This document shows positions 25,866-33,698 of a stretch of 64,000 nucleotides of DNA, in pieces. How positions within the stretch are numbered: position 1 is the stretch's first letter; every line of letters starts with the position of its first letter. Made by a program: the position numbers and the translations under genes. Location: NCBI RefSeq assembly GCF_002909235.1, contig NZ_PHQQ01000001.1, positions 362,799 to 426,798 of the forward strand, written 5' to 3'. Source of the stretch: Arenibacter catalasegens. Its GTDB lineage: Bacteria > Bacteroidota > Bacteroidia > Flavobacteriales > Flavobacteriaceae. The notes beneath the pieces are model-generated. The model was not told the origin of the DNA, did no database searches, and saw nothing but the letters and a program-made list of their open reading frames with translations.

Positions 25866-28061
25866 ATGATGAACAAATCGATTAAATGTAAAAATATAAT
25901 ATGTCCAATGAGACAAAAATCCTTATTCCTATTTGCCTTTTCATTTTTGTTTGTACTTGTCACTTTTGGACAAGAAAGCAAATCTTACAGTAACGATCGC
26001 ATACATGTATATTGTAATGAATCCAACGATCTTTTTCAATTATTAAAGTCTAATGGTCAGAATTGTATTCGATACAATGACATTAACAGTGCTCTTGAAA
26101 ATAGCAAAAAAAATGACGTATTATTGATTTTGGCTAAAAATTACCCTGAGGCCACAACTATGATTCCAAGCAATTTTTTCAAAATTGTTAGTGAAAAGAA
26201 CTTGAAAACTTATATTGAATTCCCCGACCATTTGGAATCAGGAATTAGTGGGGAAATTAAATCAACTAAAAAGGAACGCTTAGTAGTTACATCAGATTTC
26301 TTTGGAGAAGAACTTCCGCCCATGAGTATTTTAGATGCCGGATTATATTTCTATATAGATACTCCAGAAAGGGACAGTCATTTAAAAGGGGCTAGTATTG
26401 CAGGTTTCGACAAGGCAGTTTACGGATTGGAAAAAACAAAGAATTCACCCATCCTTTTTGAGGATAGAAATGTGTTGGTTTCAACAACAAAATTGAGCGA
26501 TTTTAACAAAAGTCGCTATTCCCCATTAACAGCCTGGCAAAGTACTATTCGTGGTATTCTATCCTACTTGTCAATTGAGATGGAAAAGGAAGCCGTAAAA
26601 TGGGATCCAATTGTAAAACCCAGCTACAATGCTACAGTTCCCCTTCCTGAAAACGCCTATAAATTGGCAGTGGAACGTGGCGCAGAGTGGTACAAGAAAG
26701 CTCGTTTTTTAATTCATCCCGATTGGAAAGATCAATGGCAGAGTATCGACACTTTAAAACTACCTGTTGGCCCTCCTATGGACCTAAATCTGCCTTCAGG
26801 TGACGGTTCCCTTGGTGTTATGGAAGGACACTACTCATATATTAACTATGATGGAAGCCAGCCCTACCGATACTGGTTGCGCGGTGATTGTGTGGCAGAG
26901 ACAGCCATGACCTTTGCTATGGCAGATGACATTAAGGAAAATGGGCAGAATGAAAAAATCGCAGAAAACCTAATGGACTTTTTGTACAACACTGACATTT
27001 TTAAAACGAGCAGTAGTAAGGACCCTAAGATGTCATCCTATGGTTTGGTTGGCTGGGCAGCAACACAAACCTCAAGATACTATGGTGACGACAATGCCAG
27101 AATACTACTCGGCTCCATTCTTTCCTCACAATTGATGGAAAATAATAAATGGAACGTGCAAATTCTCGAATTGATTCTTGCAAACTTTCGGACTTCAGGA
27201 AAAAACGGTTTTCGTGGAGGTGCCCTAAATGGCAAAGACATTGATAAAAAAACTTGGCAAACATTGATGCAGGGAAAAATCGATAACATAGCCCCACACT
27301 ATGAATCTTGGATATGGGCTACCTACCTTTGGCTTTATGACAAAACCGGGTACCAACCATTGTTGGATAAAGCTAAAACTGCCATAGAAATTACAATGAA
27401 CAATTATCCAAAAAATTGGACATGGACTAACGGTATACAGCAAGAACGCGCCCGAATGATCCTTCCATTGGCATGGTTGGTTAGGATAGAGGATACCGAT
27501 CAACACAGGGATTGGCTAAATACCATATGTGATGACCTTCTGAAGAGTCAAGTTGAAGCGGGTGCTCTCAGAGAAGAGTTGGGCGAAGGTAGTAAGGGCA
27601 GGTATGGTGCACCAAAGTCCAACGAGAGTTATGGTCATGCCGAGGCTCCAGTAATTCACTCCAATGGAGATCCAGTTGCTGATATGTTGTACACCAGTAA
27701 CTTTGCCTTTTTTGCATTAAATGAAGCTGCACAGGCTACCCAAAATCCTAGATATATTGAAGCCGTAGACAAGCTTGCTGAATTTATGGTACGTATTCAG
27801 AGCACTTCTTCTGGACGAGCTGATTTGGATGGTTGCTGGTTCAGGGCTTTCGACTACGAAAACTGGGAATACTACGGTTCAAATGCGGATCATGGTTGGG
27901 GAGCCTGGGGCACTCTCACTGGGTGGACACAGAGCTTTATTACAACCACGCTGGCTCTGAAACTAAAAAAAACAAGCTATTGGGATATTACCAAAGATTC
28001 TGGTATTGGCGACAATATTGATATCGTTTGGTCAAAGATGCTTCCGGGCATTGAGCATTAA
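25866..28061 (+). CDS. Exported toroid-like protein of unrecognised family
   Basis: About 731 residues with an N-terminal signal peptide. ATG 25908 (MRQKSLFLFAF) would give the cleanest signal peptide, ending TFGQ; ATG 25866 is an earlier choice, and the frame opens at TTG 25845. An N-terminal region (about 25-235) has alternating strands and helices, possibly a glutamine-amidotransferase-like domain. From about 240 the protein is helical and rich in Trp and Tyr, with repeats of aromatic-acidic clusters: YRYWLRGDCVAETAMTFAMA, APHYESWIWATYLW, CWFRAFDYENWEYYGSNAD, HGWGAWGTLTGWTQSF. This is the look of an (alpha/alpha)6 glycosidase, lyase or epimerase toroid, but I do not recognise the family. 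It lies between the uronate module and the DUF1553/DUF1501 pair, suggesting a substrate of polysaccharide type. Confidence 0.65.
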   Translation: MMNKSIKCKNIICPMRQKSLFLFAFSFLFVLVTFGQESKSYSNDRIHVYCNESNDLFQLLKSNGQNCIRYNDINSALENSKKNDVLLILAKNYPEATTMIPSNFFKIVSEKNLKTYIEFPDHLESGISGEIKSTKKERLVVTSDFFGEELPPMSILDAGLYFYIDTPERDSHLKGASIAGFDKAVYGLEKTKNSPILFEDRNVLVSTTKLSDFNKSRYSPLTAWQSTIRGILSYLSIEMEKEAVKWDPIVKPSYNATVPLPENAYKLAVERGAEWYKKARFLIHPDWKDQWQSIDTLKLPVGPPMDLNLPSGDGSLGVMEGHYSYINYDGSQPYRYWLRGDCVAETAMTFAMADDIKENGQNEKIAENLMDFLYNTDIFKTSSSKDPKMSSYGLVGWAATQTSRYYGDDNARILLGSILSSQLMENNKWNVQILELILANFRTSGKNGFRGGALNGKDIDKKTWQTLMQGKIDNIAPHYESWIWATYLWLYDKTGYQPLLDKAKTAIEITMNNYPKNWTWTNGIQQERARMILPLAWLVRIEDTDQHRDWLNTICDDLLKSQVEAGALREELGEGSKGRYGAPKSNESYGHAEAPVIHSNGDPVADMLYTSNFAFFALNEAAQATQNPRYIEAVDKLAEFMVRIQSTSSGRADLDGCWFRAFDYENWEYYGSNADHGWGAWGTLTGWTQSFITTTLALKLKKTSYWDITKDSGIGDNIDIVWSKMLPGIEH

Positions 28062-28424
28062 TATCAAAATTTCTAAACAACTAAAAACTTAATTATTTCT
28101 CCTAGATTAAAATCAGGAAATTACCTAATTTAAGAATAGAAAAACTGCGCTATAACAGTCACCCTAAAACCGTATACAATTAAATGCCAGTGCAAACCTC
28201 CTTAGAAAAGCCTTTCACCATTAAAAGTATGACAATACAGATCTTCTATTTGATTTGTATTTGCTAAATTGGGGTCTAAATCGACACAACTAATTTTATA
28301 GAAAATCGTTAGCAGCCAATATGAATTAGCGGATATCGGCCTACAGGACCATAATCCTCGATCAATGATTCATTGGATAAGGGTCTCTTTACTAAAAAGA
28401 TATAAAAAACAAGTAATATAATAA
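28062..28424. other. Intergenic region upstream of the cytochrome/DUF1553 gene
   Basis: 363 bases without a credible gene. No exact TAnnTTTG element and no strong hairpin were found, so the promoter of the downstream pair is not located. Confidence 0.4.
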
Positions 28425-31262
28425 ATGGAAGATATTAATTGGATATTTCAGCTTTTAGGCCGTTTTCACCCCTTGTTGGTTCATTTCCCGATAGGATTGT
28501 TGGTCATTGCCCTAGTTTTTGAGCTGTTCACGATCGGCGGCAAGCGACAAGGGTTGCGAGAAGGTATTTATTGGATGGTTATTGTTGGAGCTGTAACGGC
28601 TATAATGGCCGCTATAATGGGCTGGCTGTTGCGTAATTATGATGATTATACCGGCGACCTAGTAACCTACCACCAATATACGGGAATAGCAACGGCTGTA
28701 TTGGCAGTTATAACCGCGCTTTTGTTGCGAAATATCGTGAACAAAAAATTGACGGATTACCGACTATATCGATTTGGACTTTTGGTAACGGTCGTATCGC
28801 TAAGCATTGCCGGTCATTTAGGGGCAAGTCTAACCCACGGCGAGGACTATTTGACCAGTGTATTGCCGAACAATCAAGATTCCTATGACGATGAGAAGAC
28901 CACGGTACTTCTCACTGAATTAAAGGGACAGGATTCTTTAACTGAAACTCAGCAAGAAGATCTTAATCTTGGGGTTAGGGCAATATTGGCGCATAATTGC
29001 TATCAATGCCATAGTGAGAATAAGCAAAAAGGCGAATTGATACTGGAAAATAAAGAAGGAGTTTTCAAAGGCGGGGAATCTGGCCCGGTCATAGTTGCTG
29101 GTAAACCTTCAGAAAGTGAGATGTATAAAAGGATTACCCTTTCCCCCAATGATGATGACGTAATGCCCAAAAAGGGAAAAGTACTTAAAGAAAATGAAAT
29201 AGCGCTAATTAAACTTTGGATCCAAAATGGTGCTTATTGGAGCGATAAAGCGCTTAAAGTATTTCCTGAAGCACAATTGGCACTTTCTAAACCTGATCTG
29301 CCAAAAGTAGAAAACCAAACCCACCCAGTGGATAAATTAATGGCCGCCTATTTTGACAAGAATGATATTGATTGGCCTAAGATAGTTGATGACAGAACAT
29401 TCATTAGACGATCCTACATGGATATAATAGGGTTACTTCCAGAACCGAATGAGATAAAGGACTTTATAGATGATTCCAATCCCGATAAAAGAAATGTCCT
29501 AATTGACCAACTTTTAAACGACACTCACAACTATACTCAAAATTGGTTGAGTTTCTGGAATGACCTACTACGTAACGACTATAGTGGTACCGGATTTATT
29601 ACAGGGGGGAGAAAACAAATCACCCATTGGCTATATACCTCACTGGAGAAAAACAAGCGTTATGACCAAATGGTCAAGGAACTGGTTAACCCAACGGAGG
29701 TATCGGAAGGATTTATTAAAGGGATAGAATGGAGGGGAGTGGTGAATGCTAGTCAGCGCACCGAAATGCAGGCGGCCCAAAACATTGGTCAGTCCTTATT
29801 AGGTGTAAACGTAAAATGTGCTTCATGCCATAATAGCTTTGTAAGCAACCTTACCTTGGAACAATCCTATGGGTTTGCGTCGATCTTTGCAGATTCCATT
29901 ATGGAATTGAATCGATGTGATATGCCCATTGGCAAAATGGCCGAGGTGAATTTTCTTTATCCCGAATTAGGTTCCGTAGAGGCCGAAAGTGTAAAGGAGC
30001 GCTTATTATTGCTTTCAGAAGTAATTGTAAAACCTGAAAACGGAAGATTATATAGGACCATTACCAATAGATTTTGGGAACGACTTATGGGTAGAGGCAT
30101 TATTGAGCCTTTGGATGAAATGGACAATGAGGCTTGGAACTCTGATCTACTGGATTGGTTGGCATCAGATTTTGTAGATTCCGGGTACGATCTCAAACAT
30201 CTTATTAAACAGATCATGACGTCCAAGGCCTATCAATTGCCGACCGCTAATTATAAAAACATAGCTGAAATAAAAAACGAATATGTATTTAAAGGACCTA
30301 TTCTAAGGCGGATGAGTGCCGAACAATTTTCTGATGCCGTAAGTCAGTTGATTAAACCGGTATATGCCGCAGTAGCTTATAACCCAAAGGGGAATGAGCT
30401 ACCTTCTTCACGGATTTGGCATAGGGAATTAAAGTTCGACCGGGACGTCCTTCCTGAACCCGGCAAAAGATATTTCCGTAAAACATTCACACTCCCAGAG
30501 AAATCTATAGATAGTGCCATTGTCCTAATTTCCGTTGATCATTCGTATGCACTTTACATCAATGAAAAAAAGATATCCCAGGGAACGGATTGGACGAAAG
30601 TGGATAAGCTGAATGTCCAAAAAGTCCTTTCCAAAGGAACAAATACTATCGCTATAGAGGGCATTAATGAAGGAAGCATAGCCAATCCTGCTGGAATACT
30701 ATTCTCCATGAAAATAGCCTTTACAGATGGTAGTGAAACCATTCTGAACTCAGACACCAGTTGGAAAAGTACAGCTATGGACCAAACAGAAGATTGGATA
30801 AGTATAGGCTATAATGATAGTAACTGGGAAAAAGTTCGTAATTACGGCACTTCAAATTGGGGAAAATTAATAGATTACACATTTGAGGAACGCAATGGAG
30901 AATTTGCTAGGGCCAGCCTTGTAGAACAGCACCCTTTCTTAAAAGCTCTTGGTAGACCGAGCCGAGAAAATGTGACGACTTCAAGGGACGAACAAGCTAC
31001 ACTTTTACAAGCCTTAGAATTGACCAATGGCGAATTTTTCAATAAGGTGTTGGAAGAGGGTGCAGATATATGGCTCAAAAGGTATAGTAGCAATAGTGAA
31101 AAAATTATAGACGAACTCTATCAGAAATCCATGGGCAGAGAGCCCACAGATCAAGAAAAGAAAATAATGATTGCGGTATTGGGCAAACAGCCAAAGAAAG
31201 AGGCATTACAAGATCTATTTTGGTCAACTCTCATTCTACCGGAATTTCAATTTATTAATTAA
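28425..31262 (+). CDS. Membrane DUF2231-cytochrome-DUF1549-DUF1553 protein
   Basis: 945 residues. The DUF2231-like N-terminus (about 1-135) has four membrane helices and HPLLVHFPIGLL. A planctomycete-type cytochrome domain follows with haem motif CYQCH (192-196), then a DUF1549-type region (about 300-480) with a second haem-like CASCH (465-469). The DUF1553-type region begins near 540 and ends in FWSTLILPEFQFIN. It is interrupted at about 650-825 by a beta-rich insert (YFRKTFTLPE, YALYINEKKI, GTNTIAIEGIN, PAGILFSMKI) that looks like a galactose-binding jelly roll. Families of this type are abundant in planctomycetes and frequent in Bacteroidota; their biochemistry is largely unknown. The DUF1501 gene follows 8 bases later, so the pair forms an operon. 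The soluble part should face the periplasm. Confidence 0.85.
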   Translation: MEDINWIFQLLGRFHPLLVHFPIGLLVIALVFELFTIGGKRQGLREGIYWMVIVGAVTAIMAAIMGWLLRNYDDYTGDLVTYHQYTGIATAVLAVITALLLRNIVNKKLTDYRLYRFGLLVTVVSLSIAGHLGASLTHGEDYLTSVLPNNQDSYDDEKTTVLLTELKGQDSLTETQQEDLNLGVRAILAHNCYQCHSENKQKGELILENKEGVFKGGESGPVIVAGKPSESEMYKRITLSPNDDDVMPKKGKVLKENEIALIKLWIQNGAYWSDKALKVFPEAQLALSKPDLPKVENQTHPVDKLMAAYFDKNDIDWPKIVDDRTFIRRSYMDIIGLLPEPNEIKDFIDDSNPDKRNVLIDQLLNDTHNYTQNWLSFWNDLLRNDYSGTGFITGGRKQITHWLYTSLEKNKRYDQMVKELVNPTEVSEGFIKGIEWRGVVNASQRTEMQAAQNIGQSLLGVNVKCASCHNSFVSNLTLEQSYGFASIFADSIMELNRCDMPIGKMAEVNFLYPELGSVEAESVKERLLLLSEVIVKPENGRLYRTITNRFWERLMGRGIIEPLDEMDNEAWNSDLLDWLASDFVDSGYDLKHLIKQIMTSKAYQLPTANYKNIAEIKNEYVFKGPILRRMSAEQFSDAVSQLIKPVYAAVAYNPKGNELPSSRIWHRELKFDRDVLPEPGKRYFRKTFTLPEKSIDSAIVLISVDHSYALYINEKKISQGTDWTKVDKLNVQKVLSKGTNTIAIEGINEGSIANPAGILFSMKIAFTDGSETILNSDTSWKSTAMDQTEDWISIGYNDSNWEKVRNYGTSNWGKLIDYTFEERNGEFARASLVEQHPFLKALGRPSRENVTTSRDEQATLLQALELTNGEFFNKVLEEGADIWLKRYSSNSEKIIDELYQKSMGREPTDQEKKIMIAVLGKQPKKEALQDLFWSTLILPEFQFIN

Positions 31263-31270
31263 ATAAGACA

Positions 31271-32755
31271 ATGGATAAACCAAACGCCCGTAGGGATTTT
31301 ATAAAGAATATGGCGGCCGCTAGTTTAGCGGCCTCTGCTACGACCATACCAATGGCCAGCTTTTTAAGTTCGTGCAGCAGACCTAATCCAAAGATCACTT
31401 CCACGGCCGATACGGTTATTTTGCTTTGGATGGCAGGAGGAATGGCACATACCGAGACGTTTGACCCTAAAGCTTATGTCCCCTATGAAAAAGGTGTTGA
31501 AAGCAAGAGAGTCTTAAGTACTTTCCCTAAAGTGCCGACTATAGTAGACGGACTTGATTTTTCACAAGGCTTGGAATCTATTGGCGGGGTAATGGACAAA
31601 GGCGCCATTATACGTTCATACAAATCTGCAGATCTCGGCCATATATTACACACTCGGCATCAATACCATTGGCATACCTGTTATGAGCCGCCACAGACTG
31701 TACAAGCTCCCCATATAGGCGCTTGGATTGCCAAGGAACTTGGGCCGGCCAACCCTGTTATACCACCATTTATTGCCATGGGTCAGCGATTCACGGTTGG
31801 AGAGGCCGAAGAATTAAAAGCCTTTCATACAGCGGGATTCCTAGGTAGCGAATACGGTCCCTTTCTAATACCTGATCCTTCTTCCGGCTTGGATAGTGTT
31901 AGACCACCCCAAGGGATGTCGCTTAAAAGATTTGAGGCGCGCAATAAGTTATTTAAAGAATTAGCCAACAAAAGTGAAATTATGGAAAGAGGAAGCGATT
32001 ACCAGCGCGAATCCTTAATGCGTTCCATGGAATCATCCTATAGGCTACTAAATTCTCCAGAGTCCAAAGTATTTGACTTATCCCAAGAGCCTAAAGAGGT
32101 TTATGACACCTACAATACGGGGAGGTTTGGTCTAGGATGTCTTCTGGCCAAAAGATTGGCCATGAACGGAGGTAGATTTATAAGTGTCTCTACCGAATAC
32201 GAACCTTTTCTAGGATGGGATACACACGAAAATGGGCATACACGGGCCGCTAAAATGAAGGAACTAATCGACAGACCAATTGCCCAGTTAATAAAAGACT
32301 TGGATGAGAGTGGTCATTTGGATCGAACCCTGATTATTTTGGCCAGCGAGTTCAGTAGGGACGCCATAATGGAAGGCCGCCCGGGTGAACTAGTGAAGGA
32401 CCAAGTAGCTCAACCAGATATAATCGAAGATGAAAAATTCTACGGTATGCATAGACACTTTACCAATGGCAGTTCTATATTAATGTGGGGCGGGGGTATA
32501 GAAAAAGGTCTCGTATATGGAAAAACAGCAGATGAAAGACCATGTTCTTCCATTGAAAACCCTGTGGTGATCGATCAGGTTCATCAAAGCATATACCATG
32601 CATTGGGAATGGACCCAGAGACACAGTATACCATTGAAGGGAGACCTTTTTACACAACCCCGGACGGACATGGCAAACCCATATTAGATCTATTCGGACA
32701 ACCAATGCAAAAAAGTTCAATGGACAACAACAAAGAAAAGTCGATCACAACCTAG
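31271..32755 (+). CDS. DUF1501 family (alkaline phosphatase/sulfatase-like) exported protein
   Basis: 494 residues. N-terminus has the twin-arginine motif NARRDFIKNM followed by an Ala-rich helix and a possible lipobox (FLSSC, Cys35), so export by Tat as a lipoprotein is likely. The core matches DUF1501, a distant relative of the alkaline phosphatase/sulfatase fold: DTVILLWMAGGMAHTETFDPK at the first strand, and WDTHENGHTRAAKMKEL and LIILASEFSR later, with His/Asp residues placed to bind metal. No sulfatase CxPxR signature exists. Such genes nearly always follow a DUF1549/DUF1553 gene, as here, which implies a joint function. The activity is unknown. Confidence 0.85.
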   Translation: MDKPNARRDFIKNMAAASLAASATTIPMASFLSSCSRPNPKITSTADTVILLWMAGGMAHTETFDPKAYVPYEKGVESKRVLSTFPKVPTIVDGLDFSQGLESIGGVMDKGAIIRSYKSADLGHILHTRHQYHWHTCYEPPQTVQAPHIGAWIAKELGPANPVIPPFIAMGQRFTVGEAEELKAFHTAGFLGSEYGPFLIPDPSSGLDSVRPPQGMSLKRFEARNKLFKELANKSEIMERGSDYQRESLMRSMESSYRLLNSPESKVFDLSQEPKEVYDTYNTGRFGLGCLLAKRLAMNGGRFISVSTEYEPFLGWDTHENGHTRAAKMKELIDRPIAQLIKDLDESGHLDRTLIILASEFSRDAIMEGRPGELVKDQVAQPDIIEDEKFYGMHRHFTNGSSILMWGGGIEKGLVYGKTADERPCSSIENPVVIDQVHQSIYHALGMDPETQYTIEGRPFYTTPDGHGKPILDLFGQPMQKSSMDNNKEKSITT

Positions 32756-32800
32756 TGGTCATTGAAAGATTATTAAACCTATCAATAAGGAATCGGAATT

Positions 32801-32847
32801 AAAAAGGGATTGGCTGCGCCCTTCCCTACAAAGCTCCGCTTTGAAAA
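32801..32847 (+). repeat. 47-base intergenic repeat, copy 1
   Basis: First of two copies of a 47-base direct repeat; the second is at 32908 and differs at one base (G here, A there at the 16th position). The repeat ends in the small hairpin CAAAG-CTCCG-CTTTG. It lies between the DUF1501 gene and tRNA-Arg in an otherwise noncoding stretch. Confidence 0.85.
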
Positions 32848-32907
32848 ATAAGGATACGTGCAGTTTCATGAATTCCTCACTCCTCTACTGTTCTCTGGAA
32901 CAGAATC

Positions 32908-32954
32908 AAAAAGGGATTGGCTACGCCCTTCCCTACAAAGCTCCGCTTTGAAAA
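32908..32954 (+). repeat. 47-base intergenic repeat, copy 2
   Basis: Second copy, 107 bases after the first, one mismatch. The 60 bases between the copies are unrelated to the repeat. An imperfect reading frame spans the area (32858-33046), but it is made of repeat sequence and is not a credible gene. Confidence 0.85.
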
Positions 32955-32979
32955 CCACAAAAAGTTATGCTTCGCTTTA

Positions 32980-33018
32980 CTTCAAAAAAGAAGCGAGCTT
33001 CTTTTTTGAAGCTCGCTT
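32980..33018 (-). terminator. Overlapping inverted repeats, likely tRNA-Arg terminator
   Basis: Two mutually exclusive perfect hairpins share this stretch: 32980-32993 with 32998-33011 (14-base stem, CGAG loop) and 32991-33001 with 33008-33018 (11-base GC-richer stem). Read on the minus strand, the second is followed by CTTTTTT, which is the form of an intrinsic terminator for the tRNA gene. A further stem, AACCACA/TGTGGTT (33023-33040), lies between it and the tRNA. Confidence 0.65.
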
Positions 33019-33046
33019 GCACAACCACATTTTTGTGGTTTATTAG

Positions 33047-33120
33047 TGACCCCGGAGGGATTCAAACCCCCAACCCTCAGAGCCGAAATCTGATGCGCTA
33101 TTCAGTTGCGCCACGGGGCC
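33047..33120 (-). tRNA. tRNA-Arg (anticodon TCG)
   Basis: Complete 74-base cloverleaf on the minus strand. Acceptor stem GGCCCCG/CGGGGTC (one G-T pair), D-stem GCGC/GCGC, anticodon stem TCAGA/TCTGA with loop TTTCGGC (anticodon TCG, decoding CGA and related Arg codons), 5-base variable loop GGGTT, T-stem GGGGG/CCCTC with loop TTTGAAT, discriminator A. The CCA end is not encoded. It lies 31 bases after the yqeY-type gene on the same strand, with a small hairpin (TGACC/GGTCA, 33126-33140) between them. Confidence 0.95.
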
Positions 33121-33151
33121 AATATTGACCTAAATGGTCAGTTTTACTTTC

Positions 33152-33604
33152 TTAATTGGCTAATTTAGCCTTTACGATATTGGAAATGGTCTTCCCATCT
33201 GCTTTTCCTGCCAATTCTTGAGAAACAATTCCCATAACTTTTCCCATATCCTTCATCCCTGCAGCACCTACTGCAGCTATAGTTTGCTCCACAACCTTTT
33301 CGATTTCTTCCTCCGACAATTGCTCTGGCAAGAACTTTTCTATAATCAATGCCTGTGCCAATTCCGGTTCTGCCAAATCTTCACGACCTTGTTCCTTATA
33401 AATAGCTGCACTATCCTTGCGTTGCTTTACTAATTTCTGAACCAGCTTTACTTCCTCTTCCTCAGATAGTTCCGTCCCTGGACCTGTTTCGGTCTGTGCC
33501 AATAACAAAGCAGATTTTATAGCTCGCAACGACTCCAAGGCTACCGTATCCTTGGCCCTCATTGCTGCCTTAATATCCTCCATTACCCTTTGCTGTAAAC
33601 CCAT
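33152..33604 (-). CDS. GatB/YqeY domain protein
   Basis: 150-residue cytoplasmic protein of the YqeY family, a helical domain also found at the C-terminus of the tRNA amidotransferase subunit GatB. Typical stretches are MGLQQRVMEDIKAAMRAKD, VQKLVKQRKDSAAIYKEQGR and the C-terminal GMKDMGKVMGIVSQELAGKADG that ends in a tRNA-contact-like tail. A role in tRNA-dependent amidation is assumed but not established for stand-alone YqeY. It follows ftsZ on the same strand but is separated by a strong terminator, so it has its own transcript, possibly continuing into tRNA-Arg. Confidence 0.9.
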   Translation of the reverse strand: MGLQQRVMEDIKAAMRAKDTVALESLRAIKSALLLAQTETGPGTELSEEEEVKLVQKLVKQRKDSAAIYKEQGREDLAEPELAQALIIEKFLPEQLSEEEIEKVVEQTIAAVGAAGMKDMGKVMGIVSQELAGKADGKTISNIVKAKLAN

Positions 33605-33635
33605 ATCTCTTTTTTAGCCCTGCGAATATAAAAAT

Positions 33636-33666
33636 AAACCCGAAAATAAAAGCTATTTTCGGGTTT
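33636..33666 (-). terminator. Intrinsic terminator of the dcw cluster (after ftsZ)
   Basis: 13-base perfect stem (33636-33648 with 33654-33666, 5-base loop) followed on the minus strand by ATTTTTAT, 32 bases past the ftsZ stop. It marks the end of the division and cell-wall operon. Confidence 0.85.
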
Positions 33667-33698
33667 AAACTTCGTGAATAATCGTTCACCAAACGCTA

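Noticed and set aside
32858..33046. 62-residue ORF in the tRNA-adjacent repeat island
   Set aside because: It runs through the second direct repeat and hairpins and has no coding character.
33121..33151. Terminator between yqeY-type gene and tRNA-Arg
   Set aside because: The 5-base stem TGACC/GGTCA is weak and the following T-run is short; read-through into the tRNA is at least as likely.
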